Of a stretch of DNA of 64,000 nucleotides, positions 42,236-54,275 are shown in pieces (position 1 is the stretch's first letter; every line of letters starts with the position of its first letter). The DNA is from Angiostrongylus vasorum. Its lineage: Eukaryota; Nematoda; Chromadorea; Rhabditida; Metastrongylidae. A program made the position numbers and the translations under genes. The notes under the pieces are model-generated. The model saw only the letters and a program-made list of their open reading frames with translations, was not told the DNA's origin and searched no databases. The stretch spans positions 806,001-870,000 of the forward strand of contig JADANN010000146.1 of the NCBI GenBank assembly GCA_018806985.1, read 5' to 3'.

Positions 42236-44753
42236 GTACTTGTGGATTGCGTATTTCTTGAGAACGATTTTGTAAATAAGCTCAGCTGAAAGTGAGAGAA
42301 ACTGGAAAGTGAAAATGAAGGGCATATGGCAGAAGTGGAGCACCATTGGTCTCAAGAAGATATCGTTCAATTAAACGACCCAGAACCGTGACCTCACTTT
42401 TATGACTCAGTGTTCAGCTAAGCACTCTACTGTCCAATTCATACATACATAATTAAATGTGCATATGTAAATACAAATATATGCAGGTAATGATAGGATT
42501 TCAATACCCGAAAACCTTCCCGCCAGTCCTCATATACTCACTGGCTAGGTTCTTCAGGCGTTCACCTGTAATCCCCTTGATCATCGAGTGACTCAAGCGG
42601 GCGCCATTAAATCCTCCATTTTTCCCTGTCGCGTGCAAGAGTAGCCCATTAGGTTCTGCTCACTCTAGGGACTCGCCGTGCATCATATCTTTCTTCAAGG
42701 CTCTTTGTGAAGAACTCTGACCATCGGGTCGGTGGTCCTCCTGCAGTACGTTTGAAATCCCGAGGAATCCACTCACTAATGGCTCTTCCCCATCCGTCGT
42801 CATTCATACGCATTACGTGTCCGGCCCACCTTATCTTCGACTGTTGTCGTACAGAACGGCATCTTTGATTTTTTGATCGTTGACGCAGGTCGGAGTTTCT
42901 GATCCCATCCTTTACTTGTGTGAAACGGGATACTTCTAGCATCATCCTTTCGATTGCGCGTTCGACAACGCTGAGTGATCTTTCATCCTGTTCATGCAGC
43001 GACCACGTTTCTGACGCATACGTTAGGGCAGGAAGTACCGTTGAGTCGAAAAAGGTGGGCACGGAGTTGGGTGTTCTTTGTTCTCTTCACTACATCCTCG
43101 ATGCTCTTGAAAGCTTCCTAAGCCGCTCGTTTCCTTCTGCTCAGCTCTGAAGCTAAATCGTTAATCATATTGATTTCCCGAACTAGATGGGCATAACTGA
43201 AGCATATCGGAGATATTCGTTCCGTTGAGCGTGAATGGGGCACACGAAACCAATCCGTTCTTCACGAACATCGTTTTTTGTGACATTTAGTCGAAGACCA
43301 ATCTTTCCACAGGCTTTAGCAAAGTCGGCAAGCATACGTTTCGCTTGGCTAATGTTTGTGTTATAAGGACGATGTCATCAGCAGAGCTAAGATGATATAA
43401 CTGCCGACCATGGATTTTCACTCCCATATTATCCCATTCCAATGTTCGCATGACGTTCTGGAAAGTGATGGTAAATAATTTTTGTGAGATGGTATCGCCT
43501 TGCCTAACTCCCCTTTTGACGTCAATATTAATATCGTTGTAGAATGATGATATCTTGGTTGTGGAACTTTTTGTACAGCTCACGAAGAATCTTTATGTAC
43601 TGAGTAGGGACTCCTTAACTATCCAGGGCATCCAAGACTGCTTCTATCTCGACTGAATCAAAGGCCTTTTGTAAATCGATGAAAGTGAGACAGAGCGGTC
43701 TTTTGTACTCTCGCGATACTTCAACGACCCTTGTTACCGTGTGGATGTGGTCCATCGTACTAAATCCTTTTCGAAACCCTGCTTGCTCACATGGCTGTCC
43801 TTCGTCCAATGTTCCGTCAATCCTGTTTAGGGACGACTCGAGTGGAAAAGTTTGTAGACGACAGACAGCAGGCAGATTGGGCGATAATTGCCGATATCCT
43901 GTAGGTCACCCTTCTTGAACAATAACGCGGTCTTGCTGGTCTTCCACTGAGTAGGGACCTTGCATTCAGACAGGTAACGTGTGAAGAGCAGAACCAGTGT
44001 GTTTACGAGGACTGGCGGAAGGTTCTTCAGGTGTTCTGGTCTTGTCCTGTCCGGACCTGGTGCTGCTCGATTTCTCACCGATGAAACGGCATGCCGGATT
44101 TCGGAAAGGAGAAACCGGTGGGTACAACATATCCATCCTCATTTATTTCATGTAACGGAAGGTGGACGTGGCTATCGAAGAGATCTGAGTAGTATTCATG
44201 AATGGTTTTCTCCACTGCCTTTCTGGACGCTGTAACTGTTCCGTCTGGGCGTCGGAGTGCAATCATCTTGGTCCTGTAATTGGCGAAGCTTTCGCTGGGC
44301 TTTGCGAATGCTTTTTCCCATACTTCTGCAGCTTCGACCACTACTGCTGCTCTTCTCTCTTTTAAGATCTTCTTTTATCGCCTGTCTGCATTGTTTTGCA
44401 AGTTCGGACGTTAGCTCGCGGTTGCCTGCAGCTCGTGCGTTTCCACGTTGGCGTATCAGCTCGAGTGTTTTCTGAAGACAGACGTCTCTTGGTGACTTTC
44501 GAACTCTCAGCTTTCATGGCACTAACGTGAAGATGTTGAATGAGCCGATCGTATTCTCTCGTCGATGTTATGGACAACGGCATCTTCCCAAGATCCGACT
44601 AATGAATTGAGTAGGTCCCAGTTTACGGTGGTTCTTGGGACTTCGGGTTTTTGAATTTAGCAGCTTTTTCTCATTTCCGCGAGAAATAGAATCTTTCACG
44701 ATGGAGATGGTGGTCTGATCCAGTGTACAATTTTGGGACAACAGCGACATCGG

Positions 44754-45380
44754 TTAGGCAAAATCTCCACTGGGAGACTCCCACGTCCAGCGTTGAGGGT
44801 GGGGCTTCTGGAATTGCGAGTTACCACGGATGGTCTTGGTCGCCTTGATGAACTCAGACAGCCGCTCACCCTGTTCCTTCCATTCTAATCCGTGGGTCGC
44901 AATGTGACGTTCTTCAGACGTTCTTCTTGGCCCAATCTTGGCGTTGAAATCTCCAATGATGACCTTGAAGAATGTATGGTCTTCTCTGTAGAACTTCTCC
45001 AAGTCCATATAGAACGCCTCGACTTCTTCTTCGTCATAGTTTGATGTTGGCGCGTAAACGACGAGGACTGTCAAGGCCGGTACTGATCCACATCTTTTTA
45101 ATCGTAAACGTCCGATTCGGGTTGTAAGCTGTTCGAATGAATCGATGTTCATGGACAAACTCGTGTTGACGAGAACGCCGACGCCGCCGACTCCTCTACT
45201 GTCGCATGTTCCGAGGAACAGTTCTTCTCCGGTGTCATAGACGGCGTTGAAATGCTGGCGTCGTCTCGTCTCGGCCAGGCCGATGACGTCGTACCTTATC
45301 CTTCTTGTTTGCATGAGCAAGTCCTCTATCAAAGACTCGGATGCAAGTGTACGTGCATTGTAGGTACAGATCGCCACCAT
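44754..45380 (-). CDS. RTE-A endonuclease domain
   Basis: 208 codons of the N-terminal AP-endonuclease-like (EEP fold) domain, which nicks target DNA in target-primed reverse transcription. Visible catalytic-type residues: Asn in CTYNART, Glu in LAET, Asp/Asn in GDFNAK. The stop comes before the final Asp-His motif, so the domain is incomplete. Confidence 0.85.
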   Translation of the reverse strand: MVAICTYNARTLASESLIEDLLMQTRRIRYDVIGLAETRRRQHFNAVYDTGEELFLGTCDSRGVGGVGVLVNTSLSMNIDSFEQLTTRIGRLRLKRCGSVPALTVLVVYAPTSNYDEEEVEAFYMDLEKFYREDHTFFKVIIGDFNAKIGPRRTSEERHIATHGLEWKEQGERLSEFIKATKTIRGNSQFQKPHPQRWTWESPSGDFA

Positions 45381-45404
45381 AGTTCTTTGTACTCCAGGCA
45401 GCTT

Positions 45405-45746
45405 CTATTGGCCCTGAGATTTTAGCAGCGTCTTCGTACTCGTCCTAACCAACGCTGCGGAATTGGAGGCTCTTTCCGGGTCAGGGGAATGAGGCTCGTT
45501 TCTTTTTACTGTGTTTAGCATTTTGATACCCACGTATAGCTTGCTGGGCTCTGAACGTGGGGGCTGGGTATACTCACGGGTAGCTTGCCATGATCTCCCT
45601 AGAGTGAACATGGAGCTTATTTGTTGGAGGCGACTCCTAACCGCCTCCCATATATCTTCCCTGTCACTTGATTGCAGGATTTTTGGCCGAATTGACTCGT
45701 AGAATACAATCCGCACAAGCGAGAACACACCCACACACGCAGGCAT
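45405..45746 (-). CDS. RTE-A leader ORF (ORF1-like)
   Basis: 113 codons in the GC-richer leader upstream of the endonuclease ORF, basic and Ser/Arg-rich, ending 24 bases before the endonuclease start. Some RTE elements carry a short, poorly conserved first ORF; whether this one is translated is unknown. Confidence 0.4.
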   Translation of the reverse strand: MPACVGVFSLVRIVFYESIRPKILQSSDREDIWEAVRSRLQQISSMFTLGRSWQATREYTQPPRSEPSKLYVGIKMLNTVKRNEPHSPDPERASNSAALVRTSTKTLLKSQGQ

Positions 45747-45985
45747 GAATACGCCCTAGAAAATACAGAAAGTATCTGCCAAATCGGCGCAGCAGGAAAC
45801 AGGGAGTCCATCACCTGGATCCAGCTGCGTCCCAGGGAAGCAAAGGTCGCCTTTGGTCCGCGATTAACCCCCTATCCGCCACCTGGGAACTCGCCACGTA
45901 GCCTCGCGACTAACCGGCTCGAGATCCCTCCTATGAGGGAGATCCGTGGGAGACGTCACCTGTAAGAATTCAAGGTTTCTATTCA

Positions 45986-46860
45986 GTAGAACCAACAAAA
46001 CTGTGTTCTTTTCAAGAAGGGCGAGATCCACGGTATCGGGGTCTGTCGTACAATCTGCTTGTGAGGGAACAGGAAAGTGAGCAAACAAGAATTGTTTCGA
46101 AAAAGATTCAGTACGATGGACGAGATCCATGCGACAAGACCCACTGAAGAATCGTGAAAGTGCAGCAGACCATTCTCTCCCACTTTTTATCGATTTCAAT
46201 AGAGCTTTCGACCAAGCAGAGTCAGAAGCTCTCAAAGGAATTTCTGGACATCCAGGGTGTCCCTACTCAGTATATAAAGAATCTTCGTGAAGTATATAAA
46301 ACTTCCACTACCAAAAATCTTGGCATTCTATAACGATATTAACAACGAGGTCAATAGACATATTAGGCAAGACGAGACCATCTCGCCAAAGTTATTTAAC
46401 GCCACCCTCAAAAACGTCATGTGGACACTGGAATGGGAGAACACGGGAGCGAGAATTGGTGGTCGGAAATTACTCCACCTTCACTTTGCTCGTTCTTATA
46501 ACATCGAACACTAGCGAAGCGGAACCAATTCTTGTCGACTTTGGTAAAGCATGTGGAAACATTGGGCTTTGACTAAGTTTCACAAAAACGATATTCATGA
46601 GGAATGGATTTTTGTGTGGCCTATTCACGCTCAACGGAACGAATATCTCCAAATGTTCCACTTACGTCTATCTAGGGATGGGAATTCAACATGATGAGCG
46701 ACTAAACTCTAATGTTGAGCAGAAGGAAACGAGCGCCTTGGTGAGCTTTCAAGAGCATCGAGGATGAGTGAAGAGAACAAAGAACAGCCGATTCCGTGCC
46801 CTACTTTCGACTCCACGATATTTCCTGCCTTAAAGTATGAGTCAGAATCCTGTTTTTTAC
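45986..46860 (+). pseudogene. RTE-A fragment, head-to-head with the minus copy
   Basis: Mixed-frame RT: FDQAESEALKG, VNRHIRQDETISPKLF, TLEWENTGARIGGRKL, FTLNGTNISK and TYVYLG. Motif C is disrupted by a deletion (HFARS). It begins exactly where the 5' leader of the minus-strand element ends. Confidence 0.9.
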
Positions 46861-48160
46861 GTAAGTAGGACCAAACGATATAGGAAGTTTGTACATTTTA
46901 TTTAGCTGTAGATGTACAAATCACGCAGGTAGAATTAGAAATCGTGTCTGGAAAGTGCTAGACATCAACAACGTACTCCGTCACAGATGTCATATATCAC
47001 ATTGCATGTTTGGAAACAGTCCTCAGTACACTTTCAAAATTTTTCCCTAATGTTCGATTCTTTTCACGCCATCTCCAGATCTTAAGTTATAACCACAAAA
47101 AGTATTCCAAACTGTTCATGGTTTTAGAGAAAACCATGTAGAGGTAGAGTTGCATTCCGGCATACTACGTGGAGGACACAATGTGAGCATGGGATCAAGG
47201 CGTCGAAGAAGTATACCGAAAGCGATATCACCCGTGTCCCATCAGCTGTCATACCGTTTATCGTAGAGTGACTCGGTGCTGCCATACATGCTGGAATATA
47301 GTTCATACATGTCGAGAAATGAGGTGTAGCAAATGATACTAATGAAACCCCCTGACGACATGTTAAACCAATGTTGTCAGCTGCACGGAAAACATTATGG
47401 GTGTCCTTTTGGCAGAGAAACTGCCTACCCAAAAATACACCTGGTATATCCGTCGGAACTCATAGTAGAAACTCCAGTGGCTAAACCGAAACATTGCAAC
47501 GATAGAAGAAAATAACGACAGTAAAGGAAAAAGAAGGAACTTAAGAAGTCGGATGAAGAAGTAACAAAAGTGCTCACTGCAAGCTTAATCAATTCTTCGC
47601 TTACAAGCGTCATAATCATTAACCGGCTAGAGTCCATCGAAAGCTTAGTCGGATCCTTCAGTTCTGGCTATATGTGGACTCTGCAGAATTAAATAGCTCC
47701 ATCTCATAATGATAAACCATGATCTCAGTATCTTAAAAAACATGTAAGACATTATTATCAACGCATGGAACTCAGGGGCAAAGTGGCGGTAACCGTTTTT
47801 TGATGGGAGTATGAACAACATCCAAAAAAGCCCAATGATCGCTGCTACTAGTTATTTTGTTCTGTTAATGAGTTTACATGTGGTAGTTGAAAACACTGTT
47901 GATGAACTCGAATCATTGCGGCTCTGGGGAGCTGCAGAACGAGTAGTAAACGTATAACAAGTAGGAACTAGAACAATAAAACAAATAACAAGTGTAGCAA
48001 CAAAACGACCAGCTACTTTCAGTGTGTTAAGGCTTCAACCTCTCAGATATTTAGTTAACGAAAAAAAGTATCGAGAATTGTGATAAACAAACACATAGTA
48101 CATTTTATGTGAGATAGAAAAACTGCATGTATCAGGACCTACATATTATTTGGTGGATAT
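46861..48160. other. Unassigned stretch
   Basis: No repeat or exon recognised; the start may include decayed RTE 3' sequence. Confidence 0.3.
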
Positions 48161-48164
48161 CACT

Positions 48165-48770
48165 ATGTTAGCTTCTTATTTTCCGCCCATTACAATTATT
48201 CAAGGCAGAGTATTATTGGTGATAAAACCACAATGATGTTGAGATATTTACAAAACTCCTGACCGCAAGTGGTTGCGGTGGAGAACGAGCGCGCTATTAC
48301 TTTTTTCGGGGAGCTAACGCGTTCACTACCACACCATCCAGGTCCTTCCCTTTGCCTTCTTATCCGCTAGTTCTATCGATCAGTGCCGTCAGCAATCACC
48401 CGTCAGCGGGATTGATCTGAGGATGTTGTAGTCGTTATCACAATGTTAACTTTTTTATTTACTGCCTATTAGACTATTATTTTTATTATTACTACTATTA
48501 TTAGACTACTATCAGTTTAACTAGGTTCATTGGCGATTTGGGCTTCCGAGATCAATCCCGTTGATGGCTGATTGCTGACGGTACTGGTAGATAGCAAAGC
48601 GAGCTGAGAGAAAGGCAAAACGAAACCCGCATGGTGTGGTAGTAAAATCGTTAGCCCCCAGAAAGAGTAATATCACTTTCACTCCCCACTGCAGGCACAT
48701 GCAGTCCGAAGTTTTGCAAATATCTCACCACACTGTAGTTGTATCTGGTGGATATTGGTAGCACAGTGTC
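48165..48770. mobile_element. SINE-B inverted pair
   Basis: Minus copy 48165-48475 and plus copy about 48520-48760, separated by a short ATTATTATT-type stretch. The arms share ATCAATCCCGTTGATGG, CGCATGGTGTGGTAG and TTTTGCAAATATCTC. The tRNA boxes are decayed. Confidence 0.8.
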
Positions 48771-48789
48771 CCACCAACGCGTGGAATGT

Positions 48790-49400
48790 GTTTGGCTGAG
48801 GTCGGCGAACTAGCTTTAGGTATAGCGCTTGGTCACGCTTTATCACAAGACACCCCTCCTTGCGGTTTACCAATGCATTTTTTGGAATTTATCCAAAACG
48901 CTTCAAGGGTTTTACATGCTAATGTTTTAGAGCTCTATGTTGTTATGCCCATAACGGGGAAGATTTTGAAGAGAAAGCCATTGTAATCGTAATGGAATTT
49001 AAAACATCTGCGCGTAAAACTTTTGAAGCATTTCGGAAAAATTCCGAAAACCCAGTGATGGACCGCAAAAAGGAGCGCCTTGTTATCACGCGTTACCTCG
49101 CGCCATACCTCAGGCTGATTTTTTTGACCTGACTGAGCTACGCACATTCCTCACCCATGTAAGACTCTATGCGGCTGGTCTCCATCAAATGCCTAGAACA
49201 ATTACAGACAGCAAAACGGTGGGATTTGCAGGAAGGTGTCTATTATTCGTATGGAAAATTACGTGTTAAGTCTTGTTGGCTGAAGCTGTGGAAGTGTGGC
49301 TGACGTGATTGCGCGTCAATTTGACCTTTCCATGCTCTGAAAAGAGCGGAACCACCGTAACGTCAGCTATTGCGTATTAATAAACGATTTAACAATAATT
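48790..49400. mobile_element. Old PLE 3' ends, head-to-head
   Basis: The right half (+) reads FKTSARKTFEAF and then SENPVMDRKKERL and YLAPYLRLIF, a diverged GIY-YIG C-terminus, followed by a tail with GCTCTGAAAAGAGCGG..ACGTCAGC (hammerhead-like, decayed). The left half (about 48800-48980) is an inverted copy of the same coding end (GGAATTTATCCAAAACGC). Confidence 0.75.
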
Positions 49401-49494
49401 TCGTGTCTTTTATCTAAGAAAATAGTGAAAAACTGCAGAGTCCGTAATGTGAGGCATACAGTGCTCAGCTTTCATATAGCAATCTATAATGTTT

Positions 49495-49870
49495 TTGCTT
49501 TTTATTTTCTGCCTACTACAATTTTCACGGCAGGGTACTAAGCGAAGTACAACCACAATGGAGCGGAGATATTTGCAGAACTCTGGACCACAGGTGTCTA
49601 AGGTGGGGAACGAACGCGCTATCGTCCTTTCCGGGGAGTAACGCATTAACCACCACATCATGTGGTTCCTTCAGATTCCAGATCAATCCCGTTGACGGGT
49701 AATTGCTGATGCCGCTGATCGATAGAACTAGCTGAGATACAGGCGAAACGAAGGACCCGCATGGTGTAGTGGTGAACGCGTTACGCCTCGAAAAGGACAA
49801 CAGCGCGTTCGTTCCTCACCATAGACACCTGTGGTCCAGAGTTTTGCAAATATCTCAGCAACATTGTAGC
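49495..49870. mobile_element. SINE-B inverted pair
   Basis: Minus copy 49495-49675 and plus copy 49680-49865, complementary over CTCTGGACCACAGGTGTCTA and GTAACGC..GGACAATAG-type blocks. Head boxes recognisable (GGTGTAGTGGTG, GTTCGTTCCTC). Confidence 0.85.
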
Positions 49871-49904
49871 AATCTATAACTATGCCATCGTTGGAGGTGA
49901 TTGG

Positions 49905-50160
49905 TCCATGCGGGCGAGTGTTGCACGGTGGCTGGACTCGTCCTGCAACACACTTGGGATCGATTCGTGCCTCCCGAAGCCCTCCTTCCATCCGGGGGTC
50001 GGTGAATTGGTAGCAGACTGGAGGATAGCAGCACTGGCTCCATGGCCATCGCGAGTCGTTGTAAAAGGCAAGGTATGCATTCAATCACTTCCATCGATGC
50101 TTAATGAAGTCGGATCTTTGGTGCAGCCTTTATCAACGACAGGAGCCCTTTATCCTTTTC
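49905..50160 (+). mobile_element. SINE-A copy
   Basis: Head GTTGCACGGTGGCTGGAC with B-box GGGATCGATTCG, body with small deletions, tail near TTTATCCTTTTCC. Confidence 0.85.
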
Positions 50161-50399
50161 CTTTATACTGTTCCATTTGGCCTCATTACACTGATGACGC
50201 ATGAAATGTATAAATGTCGTGCCAATAAAAAAAAGTTGCGAAATGGACCCAGATTTACCAATGGAAACAAAAAATTCCAAATAGTGACAACAGCGCGGTT
50301 GCGCGATCGACAGTTGTGACGGGTTGCGCGCAGAGTACACAGCATGTACACTTAAGAAGTACAGCGAATTGGCTTCAAAAAATAATCATATTATTCTTC

Positions 50400-50605
50400 A
50401 CGTCCACTGTGTGGATCCCAGCACTTCTCAAGTTCGATTCATTTTCGCGCATCCGTTATCCACGAAGGCCTTCCAACTTTTACATGTGGCTTCGGTTACT
50501 GCTTGTGGATTTCAATTTCATCTTGAACGTCGTAGAATGCTGGTCGAGCAATTCTCCTTGGAGTCTTGAGATAGCCGGACTGGAGCGTTCCCAAATGCAT
50601 TGAAG
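50400..50605. repeat. Family D repeat copy
   Basis: Closest relative of 2065-2255. On the reverse strand it includes GAGAAGTGCTGGGATCC (EKCWD). Confidence 0.65.
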
Positions 50606-50609
50606 AGAG

Positions 50610-50742
50610 TGATTTTTTTCCAAACAAGTATGGCACCAATTTGCTGACCCCGGAGGGATGAGAGGCTTGGTTGACCCAGAGCGGAATCGAACTAGTACCA
50701 TGCTCGTCTTGACGGACATCACTACCACTGTGCGATCCGCCC
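50610..50742 (-). mobile_element. tRNA-like SINE (third group)
   Basis: Minus strand: GATCGCACAGTGGTAGTGATG (A-box-like) and GTACTAGTTCGATTCCGC (B box), joined to a SINE-A-like body (CCTCTCATCCCTCCGGGGTC). It suggests head exchange between SINE types. Confidence 0.65.
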
Positions 50743-50849
50743 CGAACAAAAATTAAAATGTCAGGAATTCCAAAAATCAAAAGATGAACCACTGAGAGCA
50801 ATGACTGGATACAACGCATGATTTCGCGCGATATCTCAAAAATCACGTT

Positions 50850-51115
50850 CTAACGTGAGAGGGGCTGATCACAGCGCTCGTGTGAGCTCCGTGCGGTTCG
50901 TCTCCACGTGGAAGACTCATCAGTGGACTCATAGAAAACGGTAAGTGTGAAGGAACTGTTTCGTTTCAAATACGACTGAAATTAAGGTTTCCTGTTTATG
51001 GAGGTGTTTGGCTAACTAAATTGCGTGAAAATCCGTCCCTTCAAAGCTCTTATAAATGCGAAATCCGCCAGTGTTAGCTATTATTAACAATAGTATAACA
51101 GCAACCACTTGTGTT
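50850..51115 (+). mobile_element. Decayed PLE-like 3' tail
   Basis: GAGGTGTTTGGCTAACTAAATTG, TTCAAAGCTCT and CCGCCAGTGTTAGC parallel the PLE tail order GAGGCGTTTGGCCTAGTAAATTG, CCAGGCTCT and GTCAGC. Strongly diverged. Confidence 0.4.
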
Positions 51116-52050
51116 CTTAATAAGAAATGAACCAAAAATGTCAAGGTTAGAGCGGTCGAAGGCTCAATTTAAATGAGGAAAAATAGCGTGCCATCGAAGA
51201 ACCAGGGTGGTGGCAGGTATTGATATGGTATCGTGGTGAAGCACGAACGAGATTATCTGTACTGTTCAGGCGACGAAAGATCCCACTGTGCCAGAAGCGC
51301 TAAACGTCGCTCGGTCGTTGGCGGTAAGGTGGCCCTCATTTTTTTTCTTTCTTTCATCTTTTATCGAGACCTTATGGCTTTTTCTGTGACAACCAATTGA
51401 TCCATTTGCGTTTTGTGAACCGTTGTCTAGGCTTGAGTCATTCCTCCGAGCTGGCTACGATGGTGCCTTGTTCTCCAATATGGTCTTGCTGTTCTTATCA
51501 GTTTACAGTATGATCACTTTACAAGTTCAACGGTCAGTATGTTCATCCACTAATTCGTTCATTGTTATTTGTGCGCTGATGTTAGTTACAAGAAGGTTTA
51601 ATTATTCACGTTTAAGATTACGACCCGCGGTGCAACAAAAGAATCGCGTGGCATGTCAGGAAGACGAATAACCTGAGCCACACCAAGAAGCATTCTACTA
51701 CTCGATCACAAGTAGTATGTCCTATAAATTTTCTTCAACAGAACGGAGAAAAGCAAAGAGTTAGGAAACAAATTTAGTTTTTCACTAGTTCGCGAAGAAG
51801 TTTTCAAAGTGAAGTTGGTGTTGGAAAAATCTGTTTGTTTGCCTTCGAGAGAAAAAAAATTCTGCAAAGGCGTCCGCAACTTCGATCCATATTACTACAA
51901 GAAATCACGGCGAGGTCAACAATACTCTGGGCAAACTATACTGTGCAGCGTCTTAAAACCAGCTTTCACTAGACGTCAGAAAAAATAAAGGGTACTTTCT
52001 ACATGATCGAGCTGACCCGAGGTTGGTATGAAAGTTTTATTCGCTAACGC
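51116..52050. other. Unassigned stretch
   Basis: An open stretch at 51423-51671 (+) after TTGTCTAG has two hydrophobic segments; it may be a membrane-protein exon but is unsupported otherwise. Confidence 0.25.
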
Positions 52051-52054
52051 TTCG

Positions 52055-52450
52055 GACCTTCTAACGGTTCACCGCCTCGCCGTGGCTGCACGGTGTTCCT
52101 GGGTGTCGGCCTGCGATGTACAGCCGGGGGCTTTCGACCAGCTGGCATGGTCTGTCGCGCTAAGAAGCAGTCCGGCGTTTTCCATCAGGAAGCCCATCAT
52201 AGAGTAAACCAATACCATGATCCGTCACCGTCCTGGTACCAAACTAGTCGCATGGAGGCAAATCTCCTTATGATCCGCAAGGGCTGCGTCTGCCAGTGGT
52301 GGTGACGATCTGGGGCAGATTTTGGCTTGGCTAACCTCGGGGCTGTAGGGAAGCACAATGGCGAAGCCAGCAAAACTCCGAAAAAATGGAGGTTATGCTG
52401 ATGCTGGCACAATCAGTGAAGACGGGCCATCCAAGTATTCAAGTAAGCAA
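52055..52450 (+). repeat. Family C repeat copy
   Basis: Full-length match to 39976-40370, ending ATTCAAGTAAGCAACG. Confidence 0.8.
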
Positions 52451-52739
52451 CGTTTCAAAACTCTCGCTTTCCTCAGAACTGCTTTGATTCATCGATGATC
52501 CACAGCTGGTCATTGTCGCGATTTTGATGTTCGGTGTTGCATCGAGTCGAATCCAGTGGAGAGAACACTGCTCTAATGGGGAGCTTCACTCGACGGTATC
52601 TTTTTATACGGGAGCCGATGTCCGACTATTCGCGCCATCCAATATGATCTCCCAATTTGGCTGGCAATGCATTCTGTTGCACTCGAAGCTTTGCTTGCTA
52701 GCACGTGGCGTGGTAATATCTCAAAACTGACCTTCTTTA

Positions 52740-52850
52740 ATCGCTACGGTGTAATTCCCGAGCCACCGAAAAAGGGTGGTCGTGGTTCGATTTGACCTAG
52801 GGCTCTAAGTTTTGCGAAAATTTCAACATCGTTGTGGTTGTAATCTTAAA
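52740..52850 (+). mobile_element. SINE-B head fragment
   Basis: CGTGGTTCGATTTGACC (B box), then TTTTGCGAAAATTTCAACATC, as in the 16.3-kb copy. Confidence 0.6.
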
Positions 52851-52967
52851 CAGTTTGGTAATAATATTCTTACCCTGAAAGGTTGGAAAGGTTGGTGTGA
52901 CTCGGACGAGTCCAACCAGCACCGTTCTCGTGATGAGCGACATCACTACCACGGTGCTATTTGCCAC

Positions 52968-53515
52968 TTTTTCTGGCATGTGAACATCCAGTACTAGTTC
53001 GCAGCTCAACAGCTAGGAGTAATCCTTTGCCATGATGCTATATTCACCCTTTTTGTTACTATAGCACTTTCTACCACCACGCTATCAAATTTTGGCTCTT
53101 CTCCATCTCAAGGCGGGTTGGTGATATCAATATTTGGAATAAATCAGCGGTTTTTTCCCGATGGAGATTCTGCAGTGAGTTAAGGAGATTGTTTTTCTTT
53201 TTGTTCTTTTTCAATGGTCTTTAAAGAAAGTGTGCTAGTATTGTAAGATAGTTCCTAGTTTCTTTCTTTTTTTAATTTACTCTGTCGATTAAGTCTTAAT
53301 AAATTGCTGGAAATCCATCGGAAGGAAAATCCGCTCATTTATTTCAAGTGTTATTATCACCAATCTGCTTTGAGATGCAGAAGAGCCAAAATTTGATAGC
53401 GTGCTGGTAGAAAGTGTTTATAGCAACAAAAAAAGGGTGAATGTAGCATCATGGCAAGGGCCTACTCCTAGGTGTTGAGCTGCGAACTAGTACTGGATGT
53501 TCACATGCCAGGACA
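52968..53515. repeat. Inverted repeat, about 150-bp arms
   Basis: Left arm 52968-53125 (TGGCATGTGAACATCCAGTA, CCAAATTTTG-type blocks) is complementary to right arm 53365-53515 (TACTGGATGTTCACATGCCA, CAAAATTTGATAGCGTGCTGG). The loop is about 240 bp. No transposase; it could be a MITE or foldback element. The left arm overlaps tRNA-like SINE sequence at 52905-52990. Confidence 0.85.
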
Positions 53516-53691
53516 AGTGATTAATCTGATAAGGAATTCGATATCCCTAACCAAGATCTCGGAAAAGGTTAAATCCATAGCTACTCAGAGGTCAGCGATC
53601 TACTCACAGTTCTGTTCTCCCCAAAACCGATAAAAAAACGACATCGTTGGATTTCCAATGCATAACTTTCAATCTACAGCTTATTTTTTTT

Positions 53692-53880
53692 CATTGCACG
53701 GTATTATGTGAGATACAGCTGCAATAATGCTGAAATATTTGCAATACTCGGTTCACAGGCCAGCTTCGAATTCGCAATTGCCCTTTCCGGGATTCACGCG
53801 TTACCCACTGCATCACTAAGACCCTGCTTCTGCCTTTCGCTCGGCCAGTTTTTTTGCCCTAACGGTGCTATCAACATTGG
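53692..53880 (-). mobile_element. SINE-B copy, diverged
   Basis: Minus strand: head GATGCAGTGGGTAACGCGTG, B-box region GAATTCGAAGC, then ATATTTCAGCATTATTGC. Confidence 0.7.
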
Positions 53881-54042
53881 TCGTTGAATTGATGGAAGGC
53901 TTGTCGTAAAATGAGACATTTGTACACTGCAGTGACCATGCTATTTACCGTAATAGTTAAACCATCGTGTAGTGCATGAATAAATCTATGAATCGAACAC
54001 TTTTGTCGTGAACTATCTTAACGAGATACAACAGTGCTAAAA

Positions 54043-54275
54043 AAAGCTTTCGGCCTTGATCAATTTCTGAGGGAATGCGCCACGCATTTGACTTCATTAA
54101 GCATCGTTTGGAGGTGATTGAATGGGTGGCCTGCCGATTTACCGAGACAGTGCTGCTATCCTCCCAGACAAGTCTGGTACCAGTTTGCCGATCCCGGAGT
54201 GATAGAAGGCTTGGTGAATCATGGCGTAGGGATCGATTTCACGTGTGTGTTGCAGGGCGCCTACGACCACTGCGG
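54043..54275 (-). mobile_element. SINE-A copy with internal deletion
   Basis: Head CCGCAGTGGTCGTAGGCG, body with about 35 bases missing, tail CCGAAAGCTTTTTT. Confidence 0.88.

Larger units (their letters stand above)
42540..45985 (-). pseudogene. RTE-A retrotransposon, near full length
   Basis: About 3.45 kb, minus strand. 5' leader with a short ORF (45746-45405); endonuclease ORF 45380-44754 with [37 protein letters not shown] and RWTWESPSG before a stop; then linker and RT in several frames (44341-44075, 44078-43827, 43809-43615, 43583-43287, 43062-42649). RT shows RPICLLSVVYKLF, motif A FIDLQKAFDSV, RQGDTIS, and SADDI where FADD is usual. The last block has RWAGHVMRMNDDGW. At least five frame breaks make it inactive. 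It ends with GATTACAGGTGAACG. Confidence 0.93.
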
